Under the pieces are notes generated by a model. That model was not told the origin of the DNA. It did no database searches and saw nothing but the letters and a program-made list of their open reading frames with translations. The position numbers and the translations under genes were made by a program. DNA of 64,000 bases from Desulfobacter postgatei 2ac9. Lineage in GTDB: Bacteria; Desulfobacterota; Desulfobacteria; Desulfobacterales; Desulfobacteraceae. The stretch covers positions 1,742,203 to 1,806,202 of the forward strand of contig NZ_CM001488.1 in assembly GCF_000233695.2 (NCBI RefSeq), written 5' to 3'. Positions 19,585-28,154 of this stretch are shown piece after piece; position 1 is the stretch's first letter; each line of letters starts with the position of its first letter.

Positions 19585-20334
19585 ATGACAAGTAACCAAC
19601 AACGCGCGGCACTGCAGCGCCAGATCTGGCAGATCGCCAATGATGTTCGAGGCGCAGTGGATGGCTGGGATTTTAAGCAATATGTACTCGGCACCCTGTT
19701 TTACCGCTTTATCAGTGAAAACTTTTCCAGCTACATCGAAGCCGACGATGACAGCATCAACTATGCCGAGCTTTCAGATGACATTATCACCCCGGACATA
19801 AAAGGGTTGTTTGCCGATTTCGACACCAGCAGCAACCGCCTCGGCAACACAGTTACCGACAAGAACACCCGTCTGGCTGCTGTAATCAAGGGGTTGGCCG
19901 GACTGGACTTCGGTGATTTTCAAGGCAACCATATTGACCTGTTTGGCGATGAAAAACCCTTTGATGCCATCGTCTCCAACCCGCCCTATTCAGTGAAGTG
20001 GATAGGCGCAGACGACCCGACGCTGATTAACGATGACCGCTTTGCACCCGCCGGTGTACTCGCCCCCAAATCCAAGGCCGACTTTGCCTTTGTGCTGCAC
20101 GCGCTCAGTTATCTTTCCAGTAAAGAGCAGGTGGATCACTTTGCCCAATCCATAGATAACGACCGGATAGCTGCCAACGACTACAATCTTTCCGTCAGCA
20201 GCTATGTGGAAGCCAAAGACAACCCCGAGGTGATTGATATTGCAAAGCTCAATGTCGAGCTGAAAACCACCGTTGCCAAGATTGACCGGCTACGCTCGGA
20301 CATTGATACCATTGTTGCGGAGATTGAGGGATGA
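19585..20334 (+). pseudogene. hsdM: Type I restriction-modification methyltransferase subunit HsdM, internally deleted
   Basis: HsdM normally has about 520 residues and methylates adenine with HsdS. This open frame has only 249 residues but keeps the true N-terminus ([20 protein letters not shown]), the N6-adenine catalytic motif IV NPPY (residues 132-135) and the true C-terminus ([14 protein letters not shown] to AEIEG). Compared with EcoR124I-type HsdM as I remember it, three blocks are missing, near residues 70-73, 119-123 and 179-184. They include the AdoMet motif DPAAGSGSLLL. It should therefore be inactive as a methyltransferase. All joins stay in frame. No hsdS or hsdR is present; GxxExxY, Fic and BRO genes, which often ride in such operons, follow directly. 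Confidence 0.85.
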
Positions 20335-20726
20335 AACCACGAATGCACACGAATAGACACGAATTACTTCTGAAGGATGAGGTGTTTCAGGTTGTGGGCT
20401 GTGCCATGGAAGTATTGAATACACTGGGTCATGGCTTGCTGGAAAAACCGTATGAAAATGCTCTGGTGGTTGAGTTTCAACAACAAGGAATTCCTTTTGC
20501 TCAACAACCTCGATTTCCCGTTACATATAAATCGGTGAACGTCGGTGAGTATATCCCCGACTTGATTGTTTTCGATAAAATCATCGTGGACACAAAAGCG
20601 ATTGAAAAGATCGGCAACAATGAGAAAGCTCAAATTATAAACTACTTAAAAATCACTGGCCTGAGAGTCGGCCTGGTACTGAACTTTAAGCATGCCAAAC
20701 TGGAATGGGAGAGAATTGTTTTATGA
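20331..20726 (+). CDS. GxxExxY family protein
   Basis: GxxExxY proteins are small and resemble PD-(D/E)XK nucleases; their role is not established. The 131-residue product has the naming motif in [18 protein letters not shown] and the later nuclease-like segments [18 protein letters not shown] and [17 protein letters not shown]. The ATG overlaps the hsdM stop (ATGA). The first 11 residues ([11 protein letters not shown]) are encoded by a copy of the repeat that also lies downstream, so the natural N-terminus may be the later segment LLLKDEVF. Activity cannot be judged from sequence. Confidence 0.82.
   Translation: MKPRMHTNRHELLLKDEVFQVVGCAMEVLNTLGHGLLEKPYENALVVEFQQQGIPFAQQPRFPVTYKSVNVGEYIPDLIVFDKIIVDTKAIEKIGNNEKAQIINYLKITGLRVGLVLNFKHAKLEWERIVL
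20334..20365. repeat. Half copy of a palindromic intergenic repeat (AACCACGAATG family), copy 1
   Basis: This copy reads AAACCACGAATGCACACGAA followed by TAGACACGAAT. It covers the hsdM stop and the first codons of the GxxExxY gene. It matches the left arm of copy 2 and lacks the right arm. Confidence 0.75.
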
Positions 20727-20800
20727 AACCACGAATGGACACCAATAAACACGAATTAATAAAAATTAATATTAGTGAAAATTCGTGTTCATTCGTGGTT
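20725..20800. repeat. Full palindromic intergenic repeat (AACCACGAATG family), copy 2
   Basis: The left arm begins AACCACGAATGGACACCAAT and the right arm ends with AATTCGTGTTCATTCGTGGTT read over 20780-20800, so the two form a long imperfect hairpin. It fills the whole space between the GxxExxY stop and the Fic start region. Related repeats are widespread in environmental bacteria. Confidence 0.8.
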
Positions 20801-20817
20801 ACAAAACGGGGTGAAAT

Positions 20818-21423
20818 ATGATTTTAGAAAATAAACTGGGCATCACCAATCAGGTTGAACTGGCTAAAGTCGAAGAAAAAATAAGCAAACAAAAAGCCCG
20901 CCAGCTTTTTGATACGGGCGACATTGATCGGGTAAAGGTCGGAACCTTTGAAGGACTGGCCTTCATTCATAGCTATCTGTTTGGGGAGATTTATCATTTT
21001 GCGGGAAAAATCCGCGAGGTGAATATTGCCAAGGGCAATTTTCGTTTTGCACCGGTGATGTATTTGGAAGCATCCCTGAACCACATCGATTCCATGCCGC
21101 AGAGCAACGTGGATGAAATCATCGAAAAATATGTCGAGATGAACATCGCCCACCCCTTTCGGGAAGGCAACGGCCGCGCCACACGCATCTGGCTGGATCT
21201 TATGTTGAAAAAAGAGATCCGAAAGGTCATCGACTGGAACCAGGTCGATAAAGAGGAATACCTGTCCGCCATGGAGCGCAGCCCGGTAAAAGATGTGGAA
21301 ATCAAGGTGCTGCTGAAAAGTGCGCTGACCGACCGGATCGATGACCGCGCCCTGTTCATGAAAGGCATCGACGTCAGCTATTTCTATGAAGGCTATAGCG
21401 AATTTAAAACCGAGGAGCTGTAG
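20818..21423 (+). CDS. Fic family protein adenylyltransferase (class III-like)
   Basis: Fic enzymes transfer AMP, or other phosphate groups, to target proteins. The 201-residue protein has the full active-site motif HPFREGNGR at residues 112-120 (catalytic H112), followed by [13 protein letters not shown], very like the small Neisseria-type Fic proteins. The C-terminal helix carries SYFYEG at 187-192, which fits the (S/T)xxxE(G/N) inhibitory motif of class III Fic proteins, so the enzyme would be self-inhibited and need no antitoxin. It lies among restriction-operon leftovers and between two copies of the palindromic repeat. The frame is complete and probably functional. Confidence 0.92.
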   Translation: MILENKLGITNQVELAKVEEKISKQKARQLFDTGDIDRVKVGTFEGLAFIHSYLFGEIYHFAGKIREVNIAKGNFRFAPVMYLEASLNHIDSMPQSNVDEIIEKYVEMNIAHPFREGNGRATRIWLDLMLKKEIRKVIDWNQVDKEEYLSAMERSPVKDVEIKVLLKSALTDRIDDRALFMKGIDVSYFYEGYSEFKTEEL

Positions 21424-21434
21424 CATGAGAATGG

Positions 21435-21492
21435 AACCACGAATGCATACCAATTAAAACCCATTCGTGAAAATTCCTCTTCATTCGTGGTT
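21435..21492. repeat. Palindromic intergenic repeat (AACCACGAATG family), copy 3
   Basis: The copy starts AACCACGAATGCATACCAAT and ends CATTCGTGGTT. The middle is more diverged than in copy 2 but the ends still pair. It fills the gap between fic and the truncated BRO-N gene. Confidence 0.75.
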
Positions 21493-21512
21493 AAAAAGTG
21501 TGAGGGCAAAGC

Positions 21513-21795
21513 ATGAGCAAAAAAGAGGCGATACAAGTTTTTGAAGACCGCAAGGTTCGTACCTTGTGGGATGATGATACGGAAGAATGGTATTTTTCCA
21601 TTGTTGATGTGGTGGCCGTATTAACGGACAGCGTGAACCCGACAGCGTATTGGCGTAAACTCAAAGAACGCCTGAAAAAAGAGGGCAATCAAACCGTGAC
21701 AGATTGTCACGGTTTCAAAATGCAGGCGGCTGACGGCAAAATGCGAAAAACCGATTGCGCCGATACCGAGCAGCTTTTCCGCCTGATCCAATCCA
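21513..21795 (+). pseudogene. BRO-N/antirepressor-like protein, 3'-truncated
   Basis: The first 94 residues (MSKKEAIQVFEDRKVRTLWD onward, with WYFSIVDVVAVLTDSVNP and DTEQLFRLIQS) match BRO-N domain proteins common in prophages and restriction loci. After LIQST, near 21795, the match stops and the frame runs on without likeness to 22073 through sequence that belongs to an inserted element. Homologues continue with IPSPKAEPFK-type text, which is absent. The gene was therefore cut, most likely by the IS3-type insertion whose end lies just downstream. A good Shine-Dalgarno (GAGGGCAA) precedes the ATG. Confidence 0.75.
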
Positions 21796-21851
21796 CGGTG
21801 TGTGTCAAGCAAGTTGTCGCCTTTTTTTCAAACGAAGTTCCAAGCTCTACC

Positions 21852-21917
21852 GCACAATTCTCTCATGGCCTCCGACGAGCAATTGGGGGCCCATTCTCGG
21901 CCATGAGAGAATTGTGC
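21852..21917. repeat. Perfect 19-base inverted repeat with 28-base spacer
   Basis: GCACAATTCTCTCATGGCC at 21852-21870 is the exact reverse complement of 21899-21917. It lies between the break in the BRO-N gene and the transposase remnant. It could be a hairpin belonging to the inserted element or a separate small element. Confidence 0.75.
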
Positions 21918-21940
21918 TATACCGTGCCATACTCAAACGG

Positions 21941-22363
21941 TTATGCAGCTTGCTTATCAGCCGTCTTTTCAGCTTTTTGCTGTTTAAATTTTTTCAAAGT
22001 AACCGTTGTTCCAGGTTCCCAATTCCTTGTCCTTCCAGACCATCTTTCAGGATGTTTCGATTTGGCTTTCTGATAAATTTGATGTCTGTTGGCAAGAACG
22101 GCTACATCATTGCCATTGTGCCGGTCAGCGGGGGTGACAAATCCAATACCGCTGTGCAAATGGACGTTATTGTACCAATATGTGAAGGTATGGACCCATT
22201 CCCTGGCTTCCAGCATCGCATCAAATGGCTTGGCCGGATATTCAGGCCGGTATTTCAGGGTTTTGAATAATGATTGAGAAAAAGGATTATCATTACTGAT
22301 AGAAGGGCGGCTAAAGGATGGTATCACGCCCAAATCCTGAAGTTTGGCCAGCTGATCATTATA
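21941..22363 (-). mobile_element. IS3-family transposase (OrfB) C-terminal remnant
   Basis: The minus-strand frame encodes the end of an IS3-type integrase-core transposase: LGVIPSFSRPSISNDNPFSQ, SLFKTLKYRPEYPAKPFDAM, WYNNVHLHSGIGFVTPADRH, then a basic tail. The DDE glutamate would be in the NDNPFSQSLFKTLK region, where homologues have NPFSE; here it is Gln, so even this part is mutated. The frame begins abruptly next to the stop of the TudS-like gene, so the 5' two thirds are missing. It is a dead fragment. Confidence 0.82.
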
Positions 22364-22948
22364 TCAGCGGTTTCTAAAAATCAACTCCAGCGATTGTAAA
22401 TCAGACACGAACCAATCGGATCTGCAATCCCGGATGCCTAAAAAGGGAACATCAATCTGTATTCGGGACAACTCCTGAAAAAGGGCTTGCATAAAAATAC
22501 CTGATTGCCCTGAGAGCTTACGCCTGGTGGCCCCGTTATAGTGCACTGCACATCCCGGGCTCTCAGGATTTCCGCCTAAAACAGCGACTACTTTGTTCCC
22601 GCTGTCAATATATTCTTTCACCCGGCCACCAACAATACCTGCCAAATCTGCACAGCAACGCCGACCAGAGTCCGTATCCAAAACATCCAGGATGGATTGA
22701 CCCGGCTTTCTTTTTCGGCCAAATCCCAGGCAGATCATTTCCGGACAGGGAATTTGAACCATACCGACATGATATTTCATGCAAAGGTTTATCACCTCAA
22801 AATTCATCGCTTTAAAACTGGCAGCACCAATATCTCGGGAATTCTGATTCAGAATACACTCAATCAGAAATACCATTCTTTTGCCCCGCTTATCAGAGGG
22901 ACGGCACAAATAATTTTTCAACGTCCTTAAGGGCTCTGTTATTTTCAT
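22364..22948 (-). CDS. TudS/DUF523-related putative desulfidase
   Basis: The 194-residue protein has an early cysteine (FLIECILNQNSRDIGAASF), the central motif VQIPCPEMICLGFGRKRKPG and a late motif AVLGGNPESPGCAVH. The CPE motif and three conserved cysteines resemble TudS-related proteins, in which cysteines hold an iron-sulfur cluster used in desulfuration. Assignment is from memory of the motif and is tentative. AGGTGA lies 7 bases upstream of the ATG. It sits 30 bases after a broken DUF4091 gene, and its stop touches the IS3 remnant (RNR-stop), so a few C-terminal residues may have been lost. Confidence 0.5.
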   Translation of the reverse strand: MKITEPLRTLKNYLCRPSDKRGKRMVFLIECILNQNSRDIGAASFKAMNFEVINLCMKYHVGMVQIPCPEMICLGFGRKRKPGQSILDVLDTDSGRRCCADLAGIVGGRVKEYIDSGNKVVAVLGGNPESPGCAVHYNGATRRKLSGQSGIFMQALFQELSRIQIDVPFLGIRDCRSDWFVSDLQSLELIFRNR

Positions 22949-22978
22949 TTCATTATCACCTGGCTTGAATGGGAAAAA

Positions 22979-25849
22979 TTATAACGGAGAGAAATCATTA
23001 CATTCAGGTGTATTACTTTTTATTTCAGGTGAAGGGGTTACATATTCCAATCTTATGGGCCTTCCTTTTTTTGATCGGATATTTCCCCAGTCATACCATG
23101 ACCGCCTGTAAGCTGGTGCCAGATCAGATATCTTCCCTGCCAGTTTAGACCGAAATCGCGATACAAAAGCAGGATCGACGATACCATGGTTATCTTTGAC
23201 CATCTTATCATAAATCTGTTTTAACTCCTGCCGTGAAACACCAAACAAATCACAGAAAATAGTGCAGTATTCAATTAATTGCTGCCCTGCCATAAACGCT
23301 TTTAACCTGAGAGAAGGCATCGGCCCTTCAGGGCCAGGATAAAAAATCGCATTCTGATCAGCTTTTTTCCAACTTCTTTGGTTCCCATTGTCTGCCACGG
23401 CAATACCCCGTCAGCGCCTTTAAACCAGGCGGATAAGCACCACAAAAGGGTCATTGCATTGGATTGGTCTATCCTGTTTGCTGAACCGTATTCTGCAAAC
23501 CTGACCGGTCCGTTCAAAACCTGTCTGTCATGTATCATTCTCGTTTTCTGTTGATTATTGCCCCCTATATATTCCATATCCGTGATACCCCAAAGAATAT
23601 TTCGTCCAAATTCACTGTAGGAGATATCTGCCCTGAAGCACATTTTCAAACGGGGATCGCGCTTCTTTGACAGGGCGTCTTTCCATAGTTTGCCATACCA
23701 CCTTAAGGCCCAAAAATCCTGAGTATTAACAGGCTCATCAAAGTGCCACGGAGCTGACGAAGAATCGTTTTTTCCCCGATAGGTAATTTTATTGTTCAGA
23801 TAAAGTTGAAAAATCGTGTCAAACCATCTCTGTTCCCTGAAATGATCAGCAAACGCCTGGAAATCGTCTTTCAGTTTTTCACCATATTCGATACCGAACG
23901 CCTCATCTGCCCAGTAAGAGGGTTTAAAATGCTGAAAAACACTAACCGGCCAGTTTTCGTTAAAAGGCAGATAAAACACATCCACCGGTTCATTGGCCCG
24001 CTTCATATCTTTAAATGCTGAACCATCCAGCAATGGTCCGATTCTTTGATCCCATTTTTCCCAGTCAAACACTCCATCTTTCACATCCGGTGCAAATGCA
24101 GGCTTCCCAGTCCAAATATAAGGCAGCCGGTTCAGACATGTTCTGTGCTCATGTGCCAGTTTGTAATAGTCGTAGCTTTTATAAGGATCTGCAGTACCGT
24201 ATGCATTCATTTCCGGCACAAAAGACAGCTTATCCGGCAATGTAAAATTGTAGACCTCCAGTTCTACATCAAACACCATAGTTTCTTCACCGTTCCAAAT
24301 TGACAGCTTTCCATATTTTATCCCAGCCGGTATCATGAGGTACAAAAAGCTCACAAACAAAAGACCCATTCTTTTGCAGATTGAATTCCTGTCCTTTTAA
24401 AGGGACCAAAGGGTCCGGAACCGGGCAGGGCGCCTTTCCATTCTTTGGATACACGTAAACGGCTTTAAGCACCTTGGTCTTAAGCCCAGGAAAAGCAGGA
24501 AAAATAAGCTCCGCTTTTGTTCTATCAATCTGCTTTTTCGCATTGACCTGGAAGCAGACCGTTTCATTTCGGGCTGACTGAAGTTTTATCTTTTTTTTTG
24601 TCCTATTGAATAAATGGTTAGCCCACTGGTACCCTTTCGGCCTTGGGGTAATGGGCTCACCGGTTACAGGATTTATTTTGTCCAACAGATCAACAATCGC
24701 ATACGTCTCATTCCCTTGATCTGAATTAATCCGCTTGTTTGAGATTGAGCCATATTGCAACTCTTCCATAATAGAATTGTTTTTTAAAAAGGCAGTCTTA
24801 ATCATAACTACAGAGGCGTCACCTTCATTCCCCGCACTATCCACGCCACGAATAACTAACTCAATCTGCTTTCCCGGTGGCAAATTAAGATCTTGAATAT
24901 GCATCAAAACGGTTTCACCAACCAGCCCGGCCATGGGAATCAGATACCGGGGCATTTCTTTGACCGCCCCGCCAATTTTATACATAACATTAAATCCAAG
25001 CGTTTTCCCCCCACCCTTGTCCGTCGGAGTTACCCATTCCACCAAGGCTTCCCCGGGCGGCAGTCCTTCATTGGAATAGCCCAAAATAGATACCCGGTCC
25101 GGTCGAATATGATCCTCACCATTTGTCCAGATTTTCATCCACGGTTTTTTATTGAAATGTTCACTGCTGTAAACATACCGATTAGGAAAGAGGGAGTAGG
25201 AAAACTGCTGATTTTTCCACTGCCATTCAGATCCAACCTCATCAGCCGCGCAGAAGCCGTAACTAAGCCCGGCAACCCTTGCCGCAACCACATCAGGGGA
25301 AACGGCAATCTCCTGCCACCCATTGCTATCCGGCCGGGAGGCATTGGCAAAGCCCCATAACGTATGCCCGTGACCAAAGACCACATCCATAAGGCTGCTG
25401 CCGGGATAAGCCCAGTCTTGAACTTTATACCCGGCCTGATTAAAGCAGGAAGCCCCCGGCAACGGAAGATACCGAAATAAAAATCCCTCCTCCCACCTAC
25501 CGGCAACACTGGATACCCCAGTCCTGAGAATAGCCGCGCTTTTGGACGCAGAGGTATTAAAATACAACACCGCACCCGTAATAATTTTGCCCCTCAGATC
25601 TTTAGGGTCAATGTCAAAGAGTACAAACTCCTGCTGCCCCTTCAGCTTTACTTTCCAAGAACCACCACAATTGCCGTTTTTCTCCCTCCCCACAGATGAA
25701 ATACCTGTATCCCTTGTCACCTCAAACCGTTTTCCCTTACCTTCGGGCGGCCAGTTGGTATCGCACCGGGAGTCATTTAAAATACCTGAAAATAAAAAAA
25801 GCAGACCCACCATCAGGACCTGCTTTTTAAACGACATATTACGCCTCAT
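22979..25849 (-). pseudogene. Secreted DUF4091 (glycoside-hydrolase-like) protein, copy 1, two frameshifts
   Basis: Three consecutive minus-strand frames together encode one secreted protein of about 940 residues. They are 25849-24287 (signal peptide, beta-rich N-domain, FN3-like module), about 24330-23350 (DUF4091 domain with KLSFVPEMNAYGT, YLPFNENWPV and EPVNTQDFWALRWYG) and 23398-22979 (C-terminus). The breaks are near 24330 (HDT then PAGIKYG) and 23350 (GTKE then SWKKADQ). DUF4091 proteins are thought to be carbohydrate-active. The second copy at 31268-34184 is paralogous along the whole length. The gene starts 17 bases after a GT4 gene; ATG at 25837 with GAGG upstream may be the true start. 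Confidence 0.8.
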
Positions 25850-25866
25850 GCTTCAAACCAAAGGAG

Positions 25867-26946
25867 TCAATATTTTCTTGCAACCCTTTTCCATACTTGC
25901 ATATATGCCCCCACCATTTGATCAATGGAAAACCGGCTTTGGATAATTCTCCTGGAGGCTTTTCCATGGGCCGTTCTTTTTTCTTTATTAAGGCAATAAT
26001 CAAGCATAATCTCAGAAAGATGTTCCCAGTCCCCGACTTCAAATAGTCGGCCGTTAATGCCGTCCTGGACAAGCTCTATGTTTCCTCCCACCTTGGTTGC
26101 AGCAACCGGCAACCCGGTAGCCATAGCCTCCAGAATCGTATTAGAAATGCCTTCATTGATGGACGGCAGGACAAACAAATCCATCTTTCTTAAAAGGTCA
26201 GGAATATCCCGCCTGTTCCCCAAAAAAATAGTTCCCTCTCCTGATGCCTGTTCAAGTCTTTTTCTTTCCGGCCCGTCTCCAATCACATACAACTGGGTCT
26301 CTGGAATCTGTTTTCTGAGTGCCGCAAATCCTTTGAACAATGTTAAATGATCTTTAATGGGGTCCAGTCTCCCAACTACGCAGACGGCAACCCCGTTATT
26401 ATCTCCCTTACTTTTACGGGGGCTGTACTCCTCATCATCCACCCCGTTATAAATTTGGGTCACCCGCTGCCTGACGCCTATATCCTCCTTAAGCCAGGAC
26501 ACCATCTGCTGGGAAACGCATGTATATTCACGAATCAGAAAAGACAATACCCGCCGTATCCATACCCGTTTTCGGTTCAAGCCATCCGGATCCGCCATCC
26601 CCCATCCATGCTCCCCATGGACAACCGCCCGGATCCCTGCAAGACGGGCTGCAATCACACCATCAAGCCCTGCCCAGTTTCGGGTGTGAACCACATCCGG
26701 ATCAAGGGATTTCAGCAAACCGGATAACCGGAAAAGAAAACCAATGGAATTGCCATCTGGTTTTTCCATCGATATCACCCGGGTTCCGGCGGGCAGTAAT
26801 TCTTGAGATCGACCTGTCTGCGTAGTGCAAACAATAATATGTTCAACTTCGTGGTGAGTGGCCTGTACCAGGGTGGCAATACCCTTTTCCATCCCACCGG
26901 TTGAAAAGGAGAAGAGCAGATGAACAATCCGAAATTTTTGTTTCAT
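25867..26946 (-). CDS. GT4 glycosyltransferase, PEP-CTERM/XrtA system type
   Basis: A 359-residue GT-B glycosyltransferase. N-terminal LLFSFSTGGMEKGIATLVQ and HTRNWAGLDGVIAARLAGI match the XrtA-associated sugar transferase group (TIGR03088-like). The donor-binding region shows VVGRLDPIKDHLTLFKGFA, YVIGDGPERKRLEQ and the E-x7-E motif PSINEGISNTILEAMATGLP. It has no signal or membrane helix and should act at the cytoplasmic face on a lipid-linked intermediate. It is separated from the main polysaccharide cluster by 9 kb of damaged sequence and is still intact. Confidence 0.88.
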   Translation of the reverse strand: MKQKFRIVHLLFSFSTGGMEKGIATLVQATHHEVEHIIVCTTQTGRSQELLPAGTRVISMEKPDGNSIGFLFRLSGLLKSLDPDVVHTRNWAGLDGVIAARLAGIRAVVHGEHGWGMADPDGLNRKRVWIRRVLSFLIREYTCVSQQMVSWLKEDIGVRQRVTQIYNGVDDEEYSPRKSKGDNNGVAVCVVGRLDPIKDHLTLFKGFAALRKQIPETQLYVIGDGPERKRLEQASGEGTIFLGNRRDIPDLLRKMDLFVLPSINEGISNTILEAMATGLPVAATKVGGNIELVQDGINGRLFEVGDWEHLSEIMLDYCLNKEKRTAHGKASRRIIQSRFSIDQMVGAYMQVWKRVARKY

Positions 26947-26968
26947 TTTTAAATGTTCGTTGCGAATA

Positions 26969-27006
26969 TTGACATTGTATGCATTAATTCATATGACAGT
27001 ATGCAT
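26969..27006 (+). promoter_or_regulatory. Promoter and probable operator of the VapB-like antitoxin gene
   Basis: TTGACA at 26969-26974 and TATGAC at 26992-26997 are 17 bases apart. GTATGCAT occurs twice, at 26977-26984 and 26999-27006, 22 bases centre to centre, i.e. two helical turns. ATGCAT is itself palindromic. This arrangement suits autoregulation by a dimeric antitoxin. Confidence 0.55.
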
Positions 27007-27020
27007 CAGGAGGAATCACC

Positions 27021-27197
27021 ATGAGAACAACACTTGACTTGCCGGAAGATTTGCTCATTGAAGCAATGAAAGTTACCGAAATTAAAACAAAAACTAAAGT
27101 AATAATCACAGCACTCGAAGAGTTAATTCGCAAATCGAAAATTTCAGAAATTAAGCAGTATAAAGGTGCTATAGACTTGAATACAGAATGGCTGTAG
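27021..27197 (+). CDS. VapB-type antitoxin, orphan (58 residues)
   Basis: The product starts MRTTLDLPEDLLIEAMKVTE and continues IKTKTKVIITALEELIRKSK, the pattern of the short VapB/DUF2191 antitoxins with an N-terminal ribbon-helix-helix. An ideal AGGAGG lies 7 bases before the ATG. VapB partners are normally followed at once by a PIN-domain toxin, but no such gene follows; the next 290 bases hold a long palindrome and then a pseudogene. It is therefore an antitoxin whose toxin has been lost, or it acts in trans on a toxin elsewhere. Confidence 0.75.
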   Translation: MRTTLDLPEDLLIEAMKVTEIKTKTKVIITALEELIRKSKISEIKQYKGAIDLNTEWL

Positions 27198-27314
27198 TAT
27201 TTATAGCGTAGACAACCATTTTAACATGATAAAGAATGTGGTCGGATTTGAATTATACGGACCTTAACTGGGGTGTCTAAAAATCCAGAAGAAACATATG
27301 GGTTAATTTTTGCA

Positions 27315-27447
27315 GGGCTTGGTCATAACATCGGCCACAGCGTAGGTTGGGTTGAACGAAGTGAAACCCAACAACTTATCGGCGTTGGGTTTCGTTCCTC
27401 AACCCAACCTACCAAAAATTCGGATGGCCTAAAATATGACCAAGCCC
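27315..27447. repeat. Nested 133-base palindrome (outer arms plus GTAGGTTGGGTT family core)
   Basis: The outer arms GGGCTTGGTCATA (27315-27327) and TATGACCAAGCCC (27435-27447) are exact inverse complements. Inside, GTAGGTTGGGTTGAACGAAG (27342 onward) pairs with the segment ending AACCCAACCTAC at 27412; the loop includes AACAACTTATCGGCG. The inner part belongs to a widespread proteobacterial intergenic repeat type. Confidence 0.8.
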
Positions 27448-27489
27448 ATTTTGCAGAAGCAGGGCATAGACCAGGTGAGCCCATGGCTG

Positions 27490-28096
27490 TTATTTGGAAC
27501 CGAAATGTTTTTTCAATATAACCGGATTGAATTCATAGGCACCAATATCCATTGCCTGGACAACCGACCGTTTCCAACCGCCTCCGCGGGGAAGCGGCAT
27601 ATATTCCACCGGCAAAGGGAGATGTGAAATGCCATTGTTGATCAGGGCCGACCCTAAATAGGGGAAATAAGGTATTTTAAATCCAATCATAAATCCTGGA
27701 TTGTCTCCACTGATGCCCAGATATTTCTCTTGCGGGGACTGAATATCTTTTGACAACCAGTTATGAAGGCCTTTAAGGGTACCCCGGTAATTCCACAGTT
27801 TGCCCTGCCCGATAAACGCATTGTTTCTCAGATCAATCTTGCAGTCTGAATACTGAACATCAATGTACCGGGTTACCGGGTGTTTTCCGATAACCGTGTT
27901 ATTAAATTTTTACCAAATATCCCGGTTCAAATCTGTCAAATGGAACAGATCCGATCCGTTCCAACGCCTTACCCGGACCTACCTCATAAATCCGGGCACA
28001 GGCGTCCCTGTCTGCCCAAAACGTCAAAGCCCATATAAGAAATAAAAATATGCGCTTCAAATTCAATCCATTATCCTTCAAACCACAGAGGTACAC
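27490..28096 (-). pseudogene. Secreted beta-helix protein remnant with large internal deletion
   Basis: On the minus strand the first 60 codons (about 28096-27905) encode a signal peptide and YEVGPGKALERIGSVPFDRF, homologous to the N-terminus of the intact beta-helix protein at 34181-35506. At about 27905 the text jumps to NNTVIGKHP, which corresponds to about residue 300 of the intact protein, and continues to the normal C-terminus (MDIGAYEFNP). About 250 codons are missing and the join is out of frame, so the gene is dead. It is the partner of DUF4091 copy 1 in an old duplication. Confidence 0.8.
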
Positions 28097-28154
28097 CAGG
28101 TTTTCCGCCTGTTTTTTCTATTCGCTCGCAGAGCCGCAAAGACACCAAGAGAAG
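28081..28154. repeat. ACCACAGAGG / CTTGGTGTCTTTGCGG type intergenic repeat
   Basis: The sequence begins AACCACAGAGGTACACCAGG and ends GCAAAGACACCAAGAGAAG. It resembles a common imperfect hairpin family built from (cac)agag and ctctg(t/c)g motifs. It overlaps the 5' end of the beta-helix remnant and the 3' end of the neighbouring small gene, whose last residues (CLCGSASE) it encodes. Confidence 0.45.

Noticed and set aside
20334-21492. A CRISPR array in the repeated AACCACGAATG sequences
   Set aside because: The three copies are palindromic, of unequal length and separated by whole genes, not by regular spacers. No cas genes are present.
18746-22363. A second copy of the ssrA 3' end as att site
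   Set aside because: I looked for repeats of GGTTCAACTCCCGCCGCCTC downstream and found none in the window.
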